This document shows positions 12,113 through 24,338 of a stretch of 64,000 nt of DNA, piece by piece. The translations under genes were made by a program, and so were the position numbers. Each line of letters opens with the position of its first letter. The stretch's first letter is position 1. Below the pieces are notes generated by a model. The model was not told the origin of the DNA. It saw nothing but the letters and a program-made list of their open reading frames with translations, and ran no database searches. The DNA comes from Ascidia mentula (lineage: Eukaryota > Chordata > Ascidiacea > Phlebobranchia > Ascidiidae): assembly GCA_947561715.1 (NCBI GenBank), contig OX387203.1:4712001-4776000 (forward strand), in the 5' to 3' direction.

Positions 12113-15100
12113 CTGTAACACAGGGATAAGATCATGTTGTGTTTCTCTTAGGGGAATCCAAAAGGGTTTACACAAAAGGGCAATGAAGCCGGTGCAACGC
12201 ATTAGGGCCATGCGTGTCCAGGGGCCCATTAACATGAAAAAATGCCCCATTATCATTGTTTCGTTTAAAACTAAGGGATTTCTACTGTATAGGTTTAGTC
12301 ATAGGGAAATTATTGTATTTTTGTGGATTGGAATACTAAAATAGCAAACGTTCCAGAAATGCTATAAATTTATTGTGAAAGCTAAAAATTCCAGTCGCAC
12401 GGTCACGTGATGGCTTTATGTCAATAAGTGGTTTACATGATTCAACCCAAAATTCTTTAGCTACGAAACAAAATGATTTGCAGACCCAGTCATTTCAAGT
12501 TATATGGAAAATGTTCCCAAATGATCCCATTGCATACTTTTTAATTCAAACGATCCCATATACCAGCCATAACGCAAACACCAGAATAAATAGCTATACA
12601 TTGATTCACAAAAGGGATATTAACATTATAAGGTCAGGACATGTTAAATAGATTTTGAATATATGTGAAATACCTCCATACTCGTTGTGCTCTGTATTTT
12701 GCAGACACATCAGCACCAACTTCACGTCTATCGAATATAAACCGCACCTGAAAAAGAAAAAATGGTGTTTATTTTAAGTTTCGTATGTTCAAAGCGGGGG
12801 TATTTCCCATCTGTACAATCAAGTATCAGTATCGATTATTACGTCACAATGGCATCACATCCATAGATCTTACAACCACAAATAATACGAAGTCACTAGA
12901 GACTGAAAACAAGTTCTTTTGATTTAAATAATCAATAAGCTTCTCCTTATGAGCGCTGAATTTTTACCAAAACAAACCTTTTGATTCTTGGAATCATAAA
13001 CTTGTATGTGTGATAGGGTAAAAAATTCAGCAATTGTATATTTCCATACCTCTGTTCCTATTTTTAACTCGGAGGTGAGATTGAAACTCTCAAAATCCAT
13101 GTCTGTGCGTCCTTTCAAATATGCGCCCTTGTTAAAGTAAATGGACTCTCTGCCTTCCCACACTATGAACCCAAAAGCATCGGATACTTGAGAGATTTTT
13201 CCATTCCCACCTGTAAAAAAGGTGTTTATGATTATTATAATAAACATGGTTTGTGTATTATTAGTTTGGAGACTTTTACACCTTAGCTCCACTTGTTGTC
13301 CACGACGCTAGCCATGTTACACAATGGAAATGGGGTTTTCTGGGTTTATTCGTTATTTTGCGTTTCATACGCAATGCGACTGATGTGTTATTATAATTAC
13401 ATAGGAGCGTTAGGCAAAATCAACTGAAATTGCAAACGATGCCTTTCAAATGCTTCGACATAAACATAATTGCGTTTGAAACGTAGAAATGGCTACATAT
13501 GTTAGTATTGGAACTCAAACCTTAACCGTTACAAACGAAAAAATGCTGTAATACATCTTATAGCAGTGGTTCTTAACCTTTCATATTCGAAACCACTAAC
13601 CAATTCTCGCATGCCTTCTAATATAGAGGTAATGCAATATAATGTATAACCAAACCTAAAGACTTAGGTTCCCACCCCCCCTAGGAATCAATCTCAGAAA
13701 CCCAGTAGGAACGACCACCCCTGGTTTCTTGTGGCAATATTTTTACATACCAACTATTAACAAACGCAATACAAATATGCAGCGAAGAAGCTTTGACATT
13801 TATTCTGAAACATAAGCTTATTAGAACAATTACTGTTAGTTGCTATTTAACCTTTTACCTATGGGAGGGTCATTAGGTACGTTAGTGCTTGAAGTTTGCG
13901 GCGTTTCATTTTTCTTGTCAGCGCTTTGCTCCACCCTAAAACGAGAAAACAGAAAAGGAGTTTTTTAACATCCTGAAAAAGGCTGCTCCATGGTGGCCGA
14001 AACGTCGATATAATAAAATAATTGCCAGAAGAGCCGAATTGCAGCAATAAAACATGCCTGGCAGCATCAGTAGTATTTTATCAGTAGTAAGGTTCAAGTC
14101 ACACGCTTGCAAAGAACACTCACACTTTAATCCACTGAGCTCTGTATTTCGACTTGACCCCGTTTGCATGGGGCTTTCTGGGGTCCAATTTATATTCTAC
14201 CTGGAAATAGAAAACGCATTTGGAAACACAAATTACGGTTTTACAAAGTTTCAACCACAATGCTTATCCGAATCTCTTTCTAATACATATTTTCTTAACA
14301 TGCAAAAAAACTAGAAAAATGTTGAAAATCATTGTTTATTACAAAAATGGAGCCAATAATATGAATTGTGTAAGCTGCATACTGATGGCCACTGTTTCGA
14401 CCTACCAAACGGCCATAGGTTGCACATAGTTTGGGGCCCAACGAATGACGGTAATTGTATAGTCACCACAAAGTGGAAGTTATTGCTTGGAGTTTTGTCG
14501 GCAAAGTTGTCTGAAAGTCACACCAGCTGCAATGATGAGACCTTATAGGTCGAAACAGTGGCCAATTTTCTGCAGCTTACACAATTCATAGTTGTTTATA
14601 CCTAAACTTGTTCACTACGCCAAATATATTCTAAAATGTAAGTCTTATCTAGCAAGACTTAAATAAAAATATGCGTAAAATTGTACCTTAACACCAATGC
14701 GTAGAGTTTTATCTGTAAGAAGGTTGCTGCAATGTCCGTTGCCCTCCAAACCCTCTACGTAAGCCATACGATGGAAGTAAATGTTGTCACAGAAGTCTTT
14801 GGCTCCTTTCCATACGATGAACCCGAATTCGTTGCGCAAGTTGTGGTGAACGACGCCAAACCCGGCTGAAACAGACCAAATTTATATCTAAAAATTAATT
14901 TCTGAAGAGATAGATACCAATGCTTGTGAATTGATCTGGGAAATCATTTCCCATTCTGCTAGTGGCCCTGACGATCTCCACCTATTTTTTAAAATATGAC
15001 CACATATCTTAGAAACATTAGTTTCAGGATGAATTCTGTACAATATATACAAATCGTTGCTAAAGTGCAGTGCAGTGGTTCACCAACTTCTTCAACGACG

Positions 15101-18100
15101 CACTCGGGAAGATTTGACTTTAATTATAAATCTGTCAGGACGATTTGTTTCCCTGTTACCAATTCATTGAAATTTTGAATTTTTTTATATTTGAAATATT
15201 AAAATTGTTACGCGACGCCCTTGGAAGTTAAAAACAACGCACACAGTTTGAGAACCTCTGTTATAGTGCAGACTTTTTTGTCCGCGAAACCTTTCAAGGT
15301 TATGTAAGTTCACAAGAGACCCCTATAACGCAAGAAACGTCAGTTAAATCCAAACGTTATTCACCAAAATTGTCGAAATTATTTTTCTTTAGGCTGTTTT
15401 GTCATGCTTTTGCTTTTCAAAGGCTTAACGAACGTATTTACCAACTTATGCCTTATATTAGATATAGTACCTGATTTAATCCTTTGCATTTATTATAAAA
15501 GCCTATAAGGTTCCACGGAACCCAGTTTAATAATCGCTGGTATCGTTGCGGGCCGTAACTGTCCACCATGAAATTTTTTATACATAATGGCTTTTATAAC
15601 AAAAGTGTACGTTGATGTTTTGCTCCATGGACGACCTTCCCTGGGTACGTTGAATCAAAGGTATTGACGAAATTTTTGTATGCCAGATTTACTGAAAACA
15701 CGAGGAAACTACGGCGACGAAAGAGACTTTCTTGCTACATTGGATAACAGGCGTTTTCGAATATATAGCATAAGATTAAAGTCCCACTTACTTTCAGGAC
15801 AAGCTCCATGCTTTGAAATGTTGGTTTCGACACGTGGACTTAACGACGAAGTTGATGCAGACGGCTTATACGAGACTTTCAGTTTAACGTGCTTTTGGAG
15901 ATTATTCCATGACCTAAAATAAAAGCACAGGGGTTTCGAAACAATCCGGAATTTTACTGAAAGAAAACGTGGTTATTTGAAGTTCCAGCGTTTTTTTACG
16001 GTTTAAGCTTTTAAACCAAATCCTGCTTACGCATTTCTCTATTGGAACTGAATTATAAAGGAGGTCCAATATTATTCACGAAGAGTGACAGACAATCAGC
16101 GTCAGTGCGATCTTTTACTATGAGGTATACAGGTATAATAATTTCGCCTAAACAACATCGCCAGTTCCAGAATTTGGTTTTATATATGCTGATAGTCCGC
16201 CACTCTTTGTGAGTAATTTTGGGTATCTGACAGAGACAATTATTCCGTCTGCAAAGGCCATCAACAAGCTAAACGGACGGAAAGATTTCTAAGATCTTTA
16301 CGAACTTTTCTCTCATAATAAAAAATAATTTAAATGGATTTGCCAAATCTGTCTAAATTTTTGATGTAACAAAATTATTGCCAGAAGCACTGTAGTGCAT
16401 GCAAGTAAAGAAAAGGCTGGAAACGTACGTAGTAACTGGGAGAGGAGTAGCAACTGAATCCAAGGCTGGAAACTGGTCTTCACGTTGAAGTGACGCAGAT
16501 CTGCAACAATACGCCAGAAATTGTAAAGGTCGCTTTTAGAATGTTGCTTAACCTGACAGGTCAGTGACATACCATGGATTCGAATGAGCTACCCAATACT
16601 TTTACTCTTTATTTCTGATTGGTTTGAATTTATCTGCTTTGTGCAACTGCATTGCGGCTTAAACTTGTATGGCGATGGTACTAGAACGAAATAATCGCTT
16701 TTTTTGTCAAAACACGGATTACAGTCAAATAAACATTTTTGGACAACTTGTTGATCAAGCTTAGTGGAGGCAACATTTTGTAATCATTTCAAAATAACAA
16801 AAATTTGTTGAACAGGAAGAGCATCGCGCTCTATTATCACATATATACGTATCGCAAAAACATAAGAAGCCCTCCTGATGATATACTGTTCTAACACAAG
16901 CACTTAAGCATTGATTGCTTATCAAAAATTGTTATTGCTACCTTTCCAATTAAAAGCGGGTACACAAATACGCATAAAAATAGAAATAAGAAATAGGAAG
17001 GTTGGCTCATTTCATCAATATGATCCACAATTGCAGCGAAAAGGCTTTAAATAAACTTCATTAATGGATGTCTATTGTGTAATGATTACGTTGTTTTTAA
17101 ATTGTCTTTATTCAGATTAAACGAAACTGAACTCAGATGTTTCCCTATCCGAAATCTTATACTTTCCAAAATCAAGTTTACTCAAGTACAGAGAACCAAT
17201 TCTCCAACGAGGTGCTTTCCCACCATCGAAAGAAAACGATTGCAATTACGTAAGCGAGATGGCGCAACACTCCAGAACAAACCTTTTTGATGCAAAGATA
17301 CATGCGGGTTTGTATATATGCATCCGCCATCAAATAAAGTGGAAAAGCCCGATTCTGTCACAATGTAAAAGTACGGCCTGTTTCGAACAAATGCGGTTTT
17401 GGAAAACGTTCCATTATTGCAAGAGGGCAGTGTAGGTTTATACAAACAAATGAGATGTGACAAGGGCAGTAGCAGTACGTTCTGAACCAACGGGAACCTT
17501 ACACTAGCATTCACAATAGAAATCATGTTACAGTCTTTGTTAGGCCAACAGCGAGTTCCCAGCTCTGGTAGCACAATGGCAATAACAAACACCAACACAC
17601 CTTCGGCCGCCAAATGAAACAAAACTATTTGTCCTTTGGAAGTTGCGTCACAACGTTCAATCGTTGGTTGGCTGTTGCCAAATATTTACAAAGGATGCAT
17701 TTTAACTACACATTTTAACGTTTGTTGTTTATGAATGATTTTATGTACAGCTATAAATGCACAGTTTTCCGCTTTCCACCTTTAGGGTAAAATTTACTAC
17801 AACAGAATATGTTGTTATACTGAAAAAATGCAATGCTGATGCAACATTGTCAGTCAACCTGCAATAAGCCCTATAAGAGGTTGTTGTACGTTATCTAATT
17901 CACAACATTTTCTTTGGTTTTGGCGAATTGGTTGTGAAACATATACATAAAGGTGTGAATGCCAAACAAAATCATTCATTATCTAATCAACCAGTTAGTT
18001 ATACTCCACTTATTATCAACGCCATTCTATTACCGTGCTCGCTACGCAGACTTTTAGTTCCGCCTATGAACTGTTCACGATGGCGCAACCACATGATTTT

Positions 18101-21100
18101 AGGAAACAAACTTACGAAATATCAGACGATTCGGAGGTGGTGTAAGTCCTTTGTATGCGTAGGGGAGCAGTAGCTGCAGTGATTTTCTCAACAGTGATAG
18201 CTCTCCATTTTGAACGCTGGTGGTCGGCTCTCTGGGCACGGACGCGAACTCTGTTGACACACAAAAGTCATTTGAGGTTGTTAAGAGTTGGATAAACGGA
18301 TTAAAACAATTTTATGATGACATGTTGGTTCGTTGCATGTGGTAGGCAATAGTATGCGAAGCGACGAGAAGTGTTTCTAAGGCACCTAAGTTAAATAAAT
18401 GTCAATGATGTCATTTGAAAATTCTTAAAAAGTGTTCACATATACAAATATAAAGGCAATAAGCAAAAAAAGGAAAAATGAAGGCAGATATAAGTTCCAA
18501 ACTGGTACAACGAAGCCATGAACCAATTTCATCATTCAGTCTGGTTCCAACATACTTAACTGGAAAGTTTCGTCCAATCGTCTGCGTTTTTGTACCAGTA
18601 TAACCATGTATGTTATTACTACAACATAACTAGAAGTTGGCCATATGTTTGTAAAGTTTGTATTCAAGTAATTAATTTGGCTATGGGTCGTACTTGAAAA
18701 CCGCCAAGAAAAGGAAGCGAGTTCCAAGAAGCCTACTCCACTGGCAAATAAAAGGCCAAAGTACAATATTCGAGAGAAATTTCCCAGGTTAAGTAAACAT
18801 ACGGAACCACAGCCATTTCAGTTCCCAATCGGTAATTTAATTCAAGCCCAAAGCTTTATGTAGAGTTTGATTAATCATTGTTACGTCCGACAGGTTTAAC
18901 GTGATTTTGGGGTAAAATGAACAACATCTCCTGGTAAAAAAGGACGTATATTATTAAACAAAAGCTACAATTGAATGTCAATGCCCGCAGACTTGTGGAC
19001 GTTTCAATTGAAGGTCAATAAGGTCGTAACTCGACACAATTTCACGCTTGACTGCAGATGTGACGTACATAAAATATTACGACACTTAATGGTTGCGAAA
19101 CTTTCTTAGCAAAGGAACTGAAACCGATCGTCACAGGCGTGCCCTTATACCTATCATATAAACGCAAACTCCATTGACAGGTCGTCATGTGCGGTTTCGT
19201 GAAAGAATCTTGGGCGCCTTTTGTCATGTGGCTTACTCCAGTAAAACTTGCATTTGTGCCTTTTTTAAGGTTCGTCAAAAATGGATAAGTAAATTTCACA
19301 CATTTTTAATACACAGCTGAAATTTTATACAATAAGAATTTAAAAAAAAATACATAATAAGCAATATCAGCCTTGTGACACTAAACTGTACTTTTCTAGA
19401 TTGGCACTGTTTAAAGAGACTGGTTTTTATTTTTTAAAACACACGGGCTATCGCGAGATCTTCTCACTTTAACAGATGTAAATACAAGACATTTATTTTT
19501 TTTGAACAGTTCTAAACCAGAAAAGTACAGTTGTGTACATATATATACAGGGAATTGCCCTACACTCATCACATAAGCCTAGACGTTGTCGGGCATTCAT
19601 GCTTAAAAGAGCATGAAATGGAACAGTCATGAATGCTTGGGTGGATTCACTTGATCTGTACAATGTGGACTTTTGCTAAATTTCTAGAGTTTTGTCCAAA
19701 AATTTTAAGTTTCACAACATGTAATGGTGCAAATGCAAAATGTTAGTAAACCTTCCATTTCAATCAGAATAAGGGCATGATTATTGCTTTATTGGAGGTA
19801 ACATTCATATATACAAGGTTCCTAATAGCTATTTTTATTGTACAATCACTCACCTCTCTCCATGGGAAAAGTGTGAGGACAAATGCTCATCAAAATCCAA
19901 ATCACAAGCTTGCTGGTTGAAGAAAATGTTGTCGTTAAAAGATAGATCATCACCATCAGGTTCAATAAAACCATAGTTCCATTTCAGGTGTTGTCCAAGC
20001 ACGGTGCCTGTTGATATATATCAAAATGGCAACATGGTCAACTATGTAGATATCATATTTGAGACTGTATTGAAAATATATCATATTTTGAGGATGTCAT
20101 ATTCGAAGATGTTGCTGTGAAAGACATACTTGGTTCTCAACAAATTACATTTAATTGATGAATCCTTGAACAAGAATAGAAATATTGCGTTTTAAACTTT
20201 GCTAGTATACAACTTTTTCTGAAGAAATTTAATAAGAAAACTAAAAATCAGTTCATTTAGAACCAACACACTGAGTTATAAAGTTTTATTAGGTACCCAT
20301 TACAGTTGGAGCACTTACCATCACACAAAATACTCCCATCAGGTTGGTAAATTATTGGGGCATCTTTCTGCGGTGAGGTAAATTCAAACCCTGAAAAAGG
20401 AAAAAATTATGACCATGTAAAGGTGTTGTGTACTACGGCGTTTCACCAATTAGAGCGACTGAGAAAAATGAATGCCACGCTCACCCCGGCTATGTTGCCT
20501 GTCAAACATTCCTGGAATTTGTAGCTGCTGTTCCTGTTTTCTTACAAACTTGTTACTCATATTTGGATGTGATTTCACACGATGAGCCTGAAGAAAATAA
20601 TTCAATACTCCAATAAAATATACATATCTAAAAAATATACATATCTCACAAAAATATGGTATTTCACAAAAACAAAACAAAGCTATTAGCATTTTTTCGC
20701 TGAAAAACTGCATTTGAACAAAAATACAGACTGCTTTGGAGTGATTGTGATAGTAGGGCAATGTGGTCGGCAACTTTACCTGCAAATCAACTTCATTTTT
20801 GAAAGCAGAGTTTAAGTTAAGTTGACAATCCTCAGCATCACAAGCGAAGTGTCTTTCCATGATATGTTCCCACAATCCTTGTACGTCACTAAAGAAGTTA
20901 AGAATCACATACTGTAAGACAACATTATGAGGTGTTTAAAACCTCGCATAGCATAACAAGGTTTATCATACATGAACAAAGTTATTACGATTGTCTTACA
21001 CATAGAAAATGTTGTCAGCATCTTCACAAAGTTTGCAAGTAATGTGATTCATCCTGAGATGACGATAAAGTTCATCTCGATCCAGGTACCGTTGATCACA

Positions 21101-23168
21101 AAACCTTTCGAAAATCAAATGCTAAATAACTATAATATACATCTGGAAATGTGTGAATTGCAACTTGCAAGTATGTATTCTCAGTTTAATGAGATAACAT
21201 ATATTTGTGAAAATGGCAAACTTTGTCAGATAATTTTGTTATCATTTAGCAAGTTTCACATATTTTATGTATATAGAGGATTATTTTCTGTAATCTACCA
21301 TATCTGTTCCTATTCATGTATCAAAACGTCATTTACACCAGGTTTCGAATAAGAGATAATTTGTTACATTTAGATATTTTAATAAATGAGGCTGTTTCCA
21401 CAAGGCTCTGTATACACCACTTAGTCCTTAATTAACCATATTTATTTCAAAATATGTTAATCCAGGGTGGAACAGTGACAACACTGAATTGTACTCACTG
21501 GCACAAGGGGTGGCCCTTATGTGCACTCCCTTCACCGTTGTCACCTTCACTTTGATGATCTTCAAGCTCCGAAGATGAATAAGATTTCCTCTCGGATGTA
21601 AATTTCTGCAAACAAAATCCTGGGTGAACAACTCTTGATGCAGGCAACGTGCACAAAATGTTTTTTAACACACAAAAATGTACAGATTTTACCTTGCACT
21701 GCTTGATACATATTTGACAGAAGTATTCCCTGTGTTTTTCCTTTAGGTGCTTTTCGAGTCGATCAAATTCCTCAAATATAGAGTTGCATTGTGTACAAGG
21801 ATGTTCTAATAGTTGCCTGCATGGATTCAAGCAGAATTAATCTGTGTTATGCAGTTGAAAAGGCTTTATGTGTTAATACCATATTAGAGAAACGTATTCA
21901 TTTTTAGACCCCTAGTTTCCATCACATAAATTTTTCTGCATTATAGAAAAAACACAACAACCTCAATATATGAACATAAAGGGTAAAAAAAACAAGTTGG
22001 GCTTTTTTGTCATAACCCACAAAAGTCAGCTAACCCCAAGTTTTGAATACCCAATGTTAATAAACTTCAACTTACTTATAACTATTCTGTATTTTACGGC
22101 TGTCAAAATATATTCCATACTTTGGCTCCTTGTTAAGATTAGATAAGTCTGCAGTGTTAAATTTCTTGAGATTAACTGTAAATATCACCTGAAAATAAAT
22201 TCAGACAGGTTAATGTGACAATACACAAGAAAGGAAGGACTGTCAGTTTACTGCACCATAATTGAGCTTGTGAAAATGAACATAAACCTTAGTGTGAGAG
22301 AAAAATACCTTAGTAAGTTCTGCTCTGCATACAGGACATTGTTTATCCAAACAAAGAACTCTTAGCTTCGTACAGCATCTAAGCCAAAAAAAATCACATA
22401 AATTGCAGAGAAACAATTTTTTTTTTCAAAAACAAACAAACATTTAAGAGTTAGCATACTTAAAGCATATAGCATGAAAGCAGACCCCATATGCAAAGAT
22501 TTCAATGTCCTCAGAACACACCATGCAGGATGGACTTTTTTTCAACTCTTTAACTGTAAAATATGCAAATTTAATTTTCTATGTATGTAAAGCTTCATAC
22601 TGCCATACTTATGCTGTCCATTGCCAAATCAGCAGGCGGCTTTGGGTGGTTTAACTCGACCACAGGTTGTGGTGGAGAGATGGATACATCACCATTTGTG
22701 AGATTGGAAGGTATGTCACGGTCTTCTAGTAGAAAAACTCTTTCGTCTACGATGGCAAATTTATCAGGATGGTTGTGAATAAACTTCTCAAATCCAACCC
22801 TCTGTAGAACAACAGTTTGTGTCAATATTACTCAACAAAAATTCAAAATAAAACAACAGGTAAAACTGTACACTACGATGCTTTTATTAGAATGTTCATC
22901 TTCTGTGGCAAGTTCACGACTGAGAAAAGAGATCACAAAATATTCAGATCTCTAATAATAATCAATTTGAAGCAAACTCCATTAAAATCATAATTTGCCC
23001 AAAATCAATCCCATAAAACAGCTTTCACCGTACCTTTATGTACTTCTTATTTTTTTTGGTAAGGGTATTCATGTAACTACCCAGACTGTTCAGGATCATT
23101 GATCGTTCCCGTTCTCTTTGTAGACGACTGATAACAATTTGAATGATTTCATTTTCAATTGAACCCAT
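8814..23168 (-). CDS. ZNF598: ZNF598/Hel2-like E3 ligase with three cold-shock domains
   Basis: The model has 25 exons, 2907 nt and 968 residues. Every junction has GT/AG and a matching codon phase. Exons (plus coordinates, in transcript order): 23034-23168, 22609-22801, 22460-22553, 22309-22378, 22076-22188, 21693-21816, 21499-21605, 21000-21104, 20780-20888, 20485-20587, 20319-20390, 19854-20007, 15792-15913, 14687-14865, 14124-14200, 13859-13935, 13050-13210, 12674-12747, 11994-12112, 11520-11670, 10600-10706, 10375-10494, 9834-9948, 9445-9612, 8814-8871. The front half aligns with ZNF598/Hel2, which ubiquitinates small-subunit proteins on collided ribosomes in the cytosol. The back half carries RNA-binding cold-shock domains in place of the usual proline-rich disorder. 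I saw no start codon or promoter-like break between the halves. Two fused neighbours remain possible without cDNA, but the phases argue for one gene. Confidence 0.85.
10805..11018. mobile_element. Fold-back (MITE-like) element in intron 20
   Basis: Two arms of roughly 70 nt are imperfect reverse complements. Both carry GGCATAAA, TAACGT, CTTTATT and GTTTCGTCTGC blocks. The element lies in the intron between 10707 and 11519 of the ZNF598-like gene. No coding capacity is seen, so it would be non-autonomous. Confidence 0.65.
12674..13210 (-). other. Cold-shock domain 3 (exons 17-18)
   Basis: Residues about 613-690 include 'GKISQVSDAFGFIVWEG' and 'SIYFN' (634-638), then 'LKIGTE', a phase-0 intron, 'VRFIFD' and 'KYRAQRVWR'. 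It is laid out like domain 2, with the same intron phase at the same place (phase 0) and the same exit phase (2). Confidence 0.8.
14124..14865 (-). other. Cold-shock domain 2 (exons 14-15)
   Basis: Residues about 502-586 include 'FGFIVWKG' (514-521) and 'NIYFH' (528-532), then 'LRIGVK', a phase-0 intron, 'VEYKLD' and a closing 'KYRAQWIKV'. The domain resembles the paired cold-shock domains of UNR/CSDE1. Its intron position and closing motif match domain 3, which points to internal duplication. Confidence 0.8.
14362..14588. mobile_element. TA-flanked MITE, 227 bp
   Basis: Terminal inverted repeats TGAATTGTGTAAGCTGCA are perfect at 14362-14379 and 14571-14588, and TA dinucleotides flank both ends as in Tc1/mariner-type insertions. 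Internal GGTCGAAACAGTGG blocks form a second inverted pair. It sits in the intron between exons 14 and 15. Related ends recur near 52170, 57360 and 61790. Confidence 0.75.
17107..17112 (-). terminator. Poly(A) signal after intronic open frame
   Basis: AATAAA on the minus strand, about 70 nt past the stop of the open frame at 17182-17671. It would serve an intronic polyadenylation event. Confidence 0.3.
17182..17671 (-). CDS. Possible alternative last exon in intron 12
   Basis: A minus-strand frame stays open for 163 codons inside the 3.9-kb intron. An AACAG acceptor at 17671 would join it in frame to exon 12 (phase 2). A stop at 17182 is followed after about 70 nt by AATAAA (17107-17112). 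Use of it would give a shortened protein with RING and fingers but a broken first cold-shock domain. The new tail has a hydrophobic run (VLVFVIAIVLPEL), eight cysteines after it and two N-glycosylation-type sites. It could instead be a nested gene or chance: there is no ATG at the front of the frame, and the polypyrimidine tract is modest. Confidence 0.3.
20485..21816 (-). other. C2H2 zinc-finger block of ZNF598-like protein (exons 6-10)
   Basis: Complete ligand sets are visible at C209/C212/H225/H230, C278/C281/H294/H299, C302/C305/H322/H327 and C330/C335/H352/H357. A further finger starts at C235/C238. The 'HKGHPLCQFCDQRYLDRDEL' stretch corresponds to the highly conserved finger region of ZNF598/Hel2. 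The usual aromatic in the 'ERKWY' motif is Ser here. This region is known in the family for ribosome engagement. Confidence 0.88.
22309..22553 (-). other. RING-HC domain of ZNF598-like protein (exons 3-4)
   Basis: The eight zinc ligands are Cys119, Cys122, Cys134, His136, Cys139, Cys142, Cys155 and Cys158, spaced C-x2-C-x11-C-x-H-x2-C-x2-C-x12-C-x2-C. The core 'CCTKLRVLC' and 'CPVCRAEL' match the ZNF598 RING. An intron splits the domain at Lys141. All ligands are present, so E3 activity is expected. Confidence 0.9.
22609..23168 (-). other. N-terminal segment, possible winged-helix domain (exons 1-2)
   Basis: Residues 1 to about 109 precede the RING. The first 70 or so look like a small helical domain ending in a beta hairpin: a helix (EIIQIVISRLQRER), a second helix, then FEKFIHNHPDKFAIVDERVFLL. 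The 'fxkFlxxhpdxFxvxxxxVxL' pattern resembles winged-helix modules of LOTUS/OST-HTH or Egalitarian type. Vertebrate ZNF598 starts close to its RING and lacks this. The fold is inferred from pattern only. The start is the first ATG (23168), and the exon ends in a clean donor. Confidence 0.45.
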
Positions 23169-24238
23169 TGTGAATATAAGGTTTGGAATATTTTAGCTCA
23201 ATGCAAATTTGTCAGTTAATTCTGTTGTTCAACTGTAAGCAATATAATCCATGAATTAAAGTAAAATTTATGGCACTAAGTAAATAAAAGCAAAGATGAC
23301 AAATTTTATTTTTGTGGTGATAGAGTTTGTTTTTTAAGTGAAGTATTTTGCTCATGTTTTAAATATACAACATACATAATGTATTAGTTTATATATTGTG
23401 CACGGATTTCGTACAAAATCGCAATAATGTGCGACATTGTCTTCCAATCTGGTATTCTACAGAAGGCACAGTTTATGAGTTGATTAGTTTCATTTTAAGT
23501 TTAAATCCCAACGGAATAAGATTAATAACTTGGCCTAAATTACTACTATCCTTTTAGCGCTGGCGAATCGACAGAATCTAAATTAATGCCCTCGCAGCTT
23601 ACACAACCTAAACAGAATAAAAGTGTTTTTGTGACCTTCAAAACGCCCAGTTAATAAACTTAGATCAAGCTTTGTTATTGCCTGTGCTTTCCCGCAAAGT
23701 AGGACCAGGTGGTAATGTGGGGAAACAACCTACTGGTGGTTTGCGCTAGATGGCGTCAGCGTTGCAACATAAAAATGTACATAAAAAAAATTTCGACAAA
23801 CGGAGAACTGGAATAGTTGTTTGAGAAAATATACTTTAATACAACAAAATTATTATTTTTTGTGTCATCTCCTTGCCCTGTTCACACCTAACCATCAAAA
23901 TATGCTTTCTTTTTTACACGCACTTATGTGTGAATCACGTTTGGCAAAAATTTGTGACTCGGTGTAGTAGTATTTTCCAAGCGTCTGGCGATCATAATCA
24001 GTACGATTTTTATTCAGTTTCAACCCTGAAAGACATACCTTTATTCAATTACATATTGTCGCTGCTTTTGAATACCTGCAAGATAAAAAAACTATTTACA
24101 ATTATCAACTCTCACTGCTTTTGGGCTCTTACGGATGATTGAATTGTGAAGGAAGTACGAAATTGGGTGTTCTTAAACTTGCGTTCCGCTCTGCCTGACA
24201 ATGGGTCAATTTCCTAAGTCGATCCCATCCACGCACGC

Positions 24239-24338
24239 GCTTTGCGCCGGCCGAATCTTTGTTTGCTTTTTACATAAGCAGGCGCGCAAGCACAATTTCA
24301 CGATAATAAAACAAACAAAGATTCTGCTGGCGCAAAGC
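24239..24338. repeat. Fold-back repeat with 32-nt arms
   Basis: Arms 24239-24270 and 24307-24338 are reverse complements with three mismatches (core GAATCTTTGTTTG). This is probably a small non-autonomous element. Confidence 0.65.

Larger units (their letters stand above)
15792..20007 (-). other. Cold-shock domain 1 (exons 12-13)
   Basis: Residues about 409-478 start with a GTV strand, then show an RNP1-like 'YGFIEPDG' (420-427) and an RNP2-like 'NIFFN' (435-439). They end with a 'VKLKVSYK' strand in the next exon. A 3.9-kb intron, the largest in the gene, splits the domain in phase 2. Cold-shock domains bind single-stranded RNA or DNA. Confidence 0.75.
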
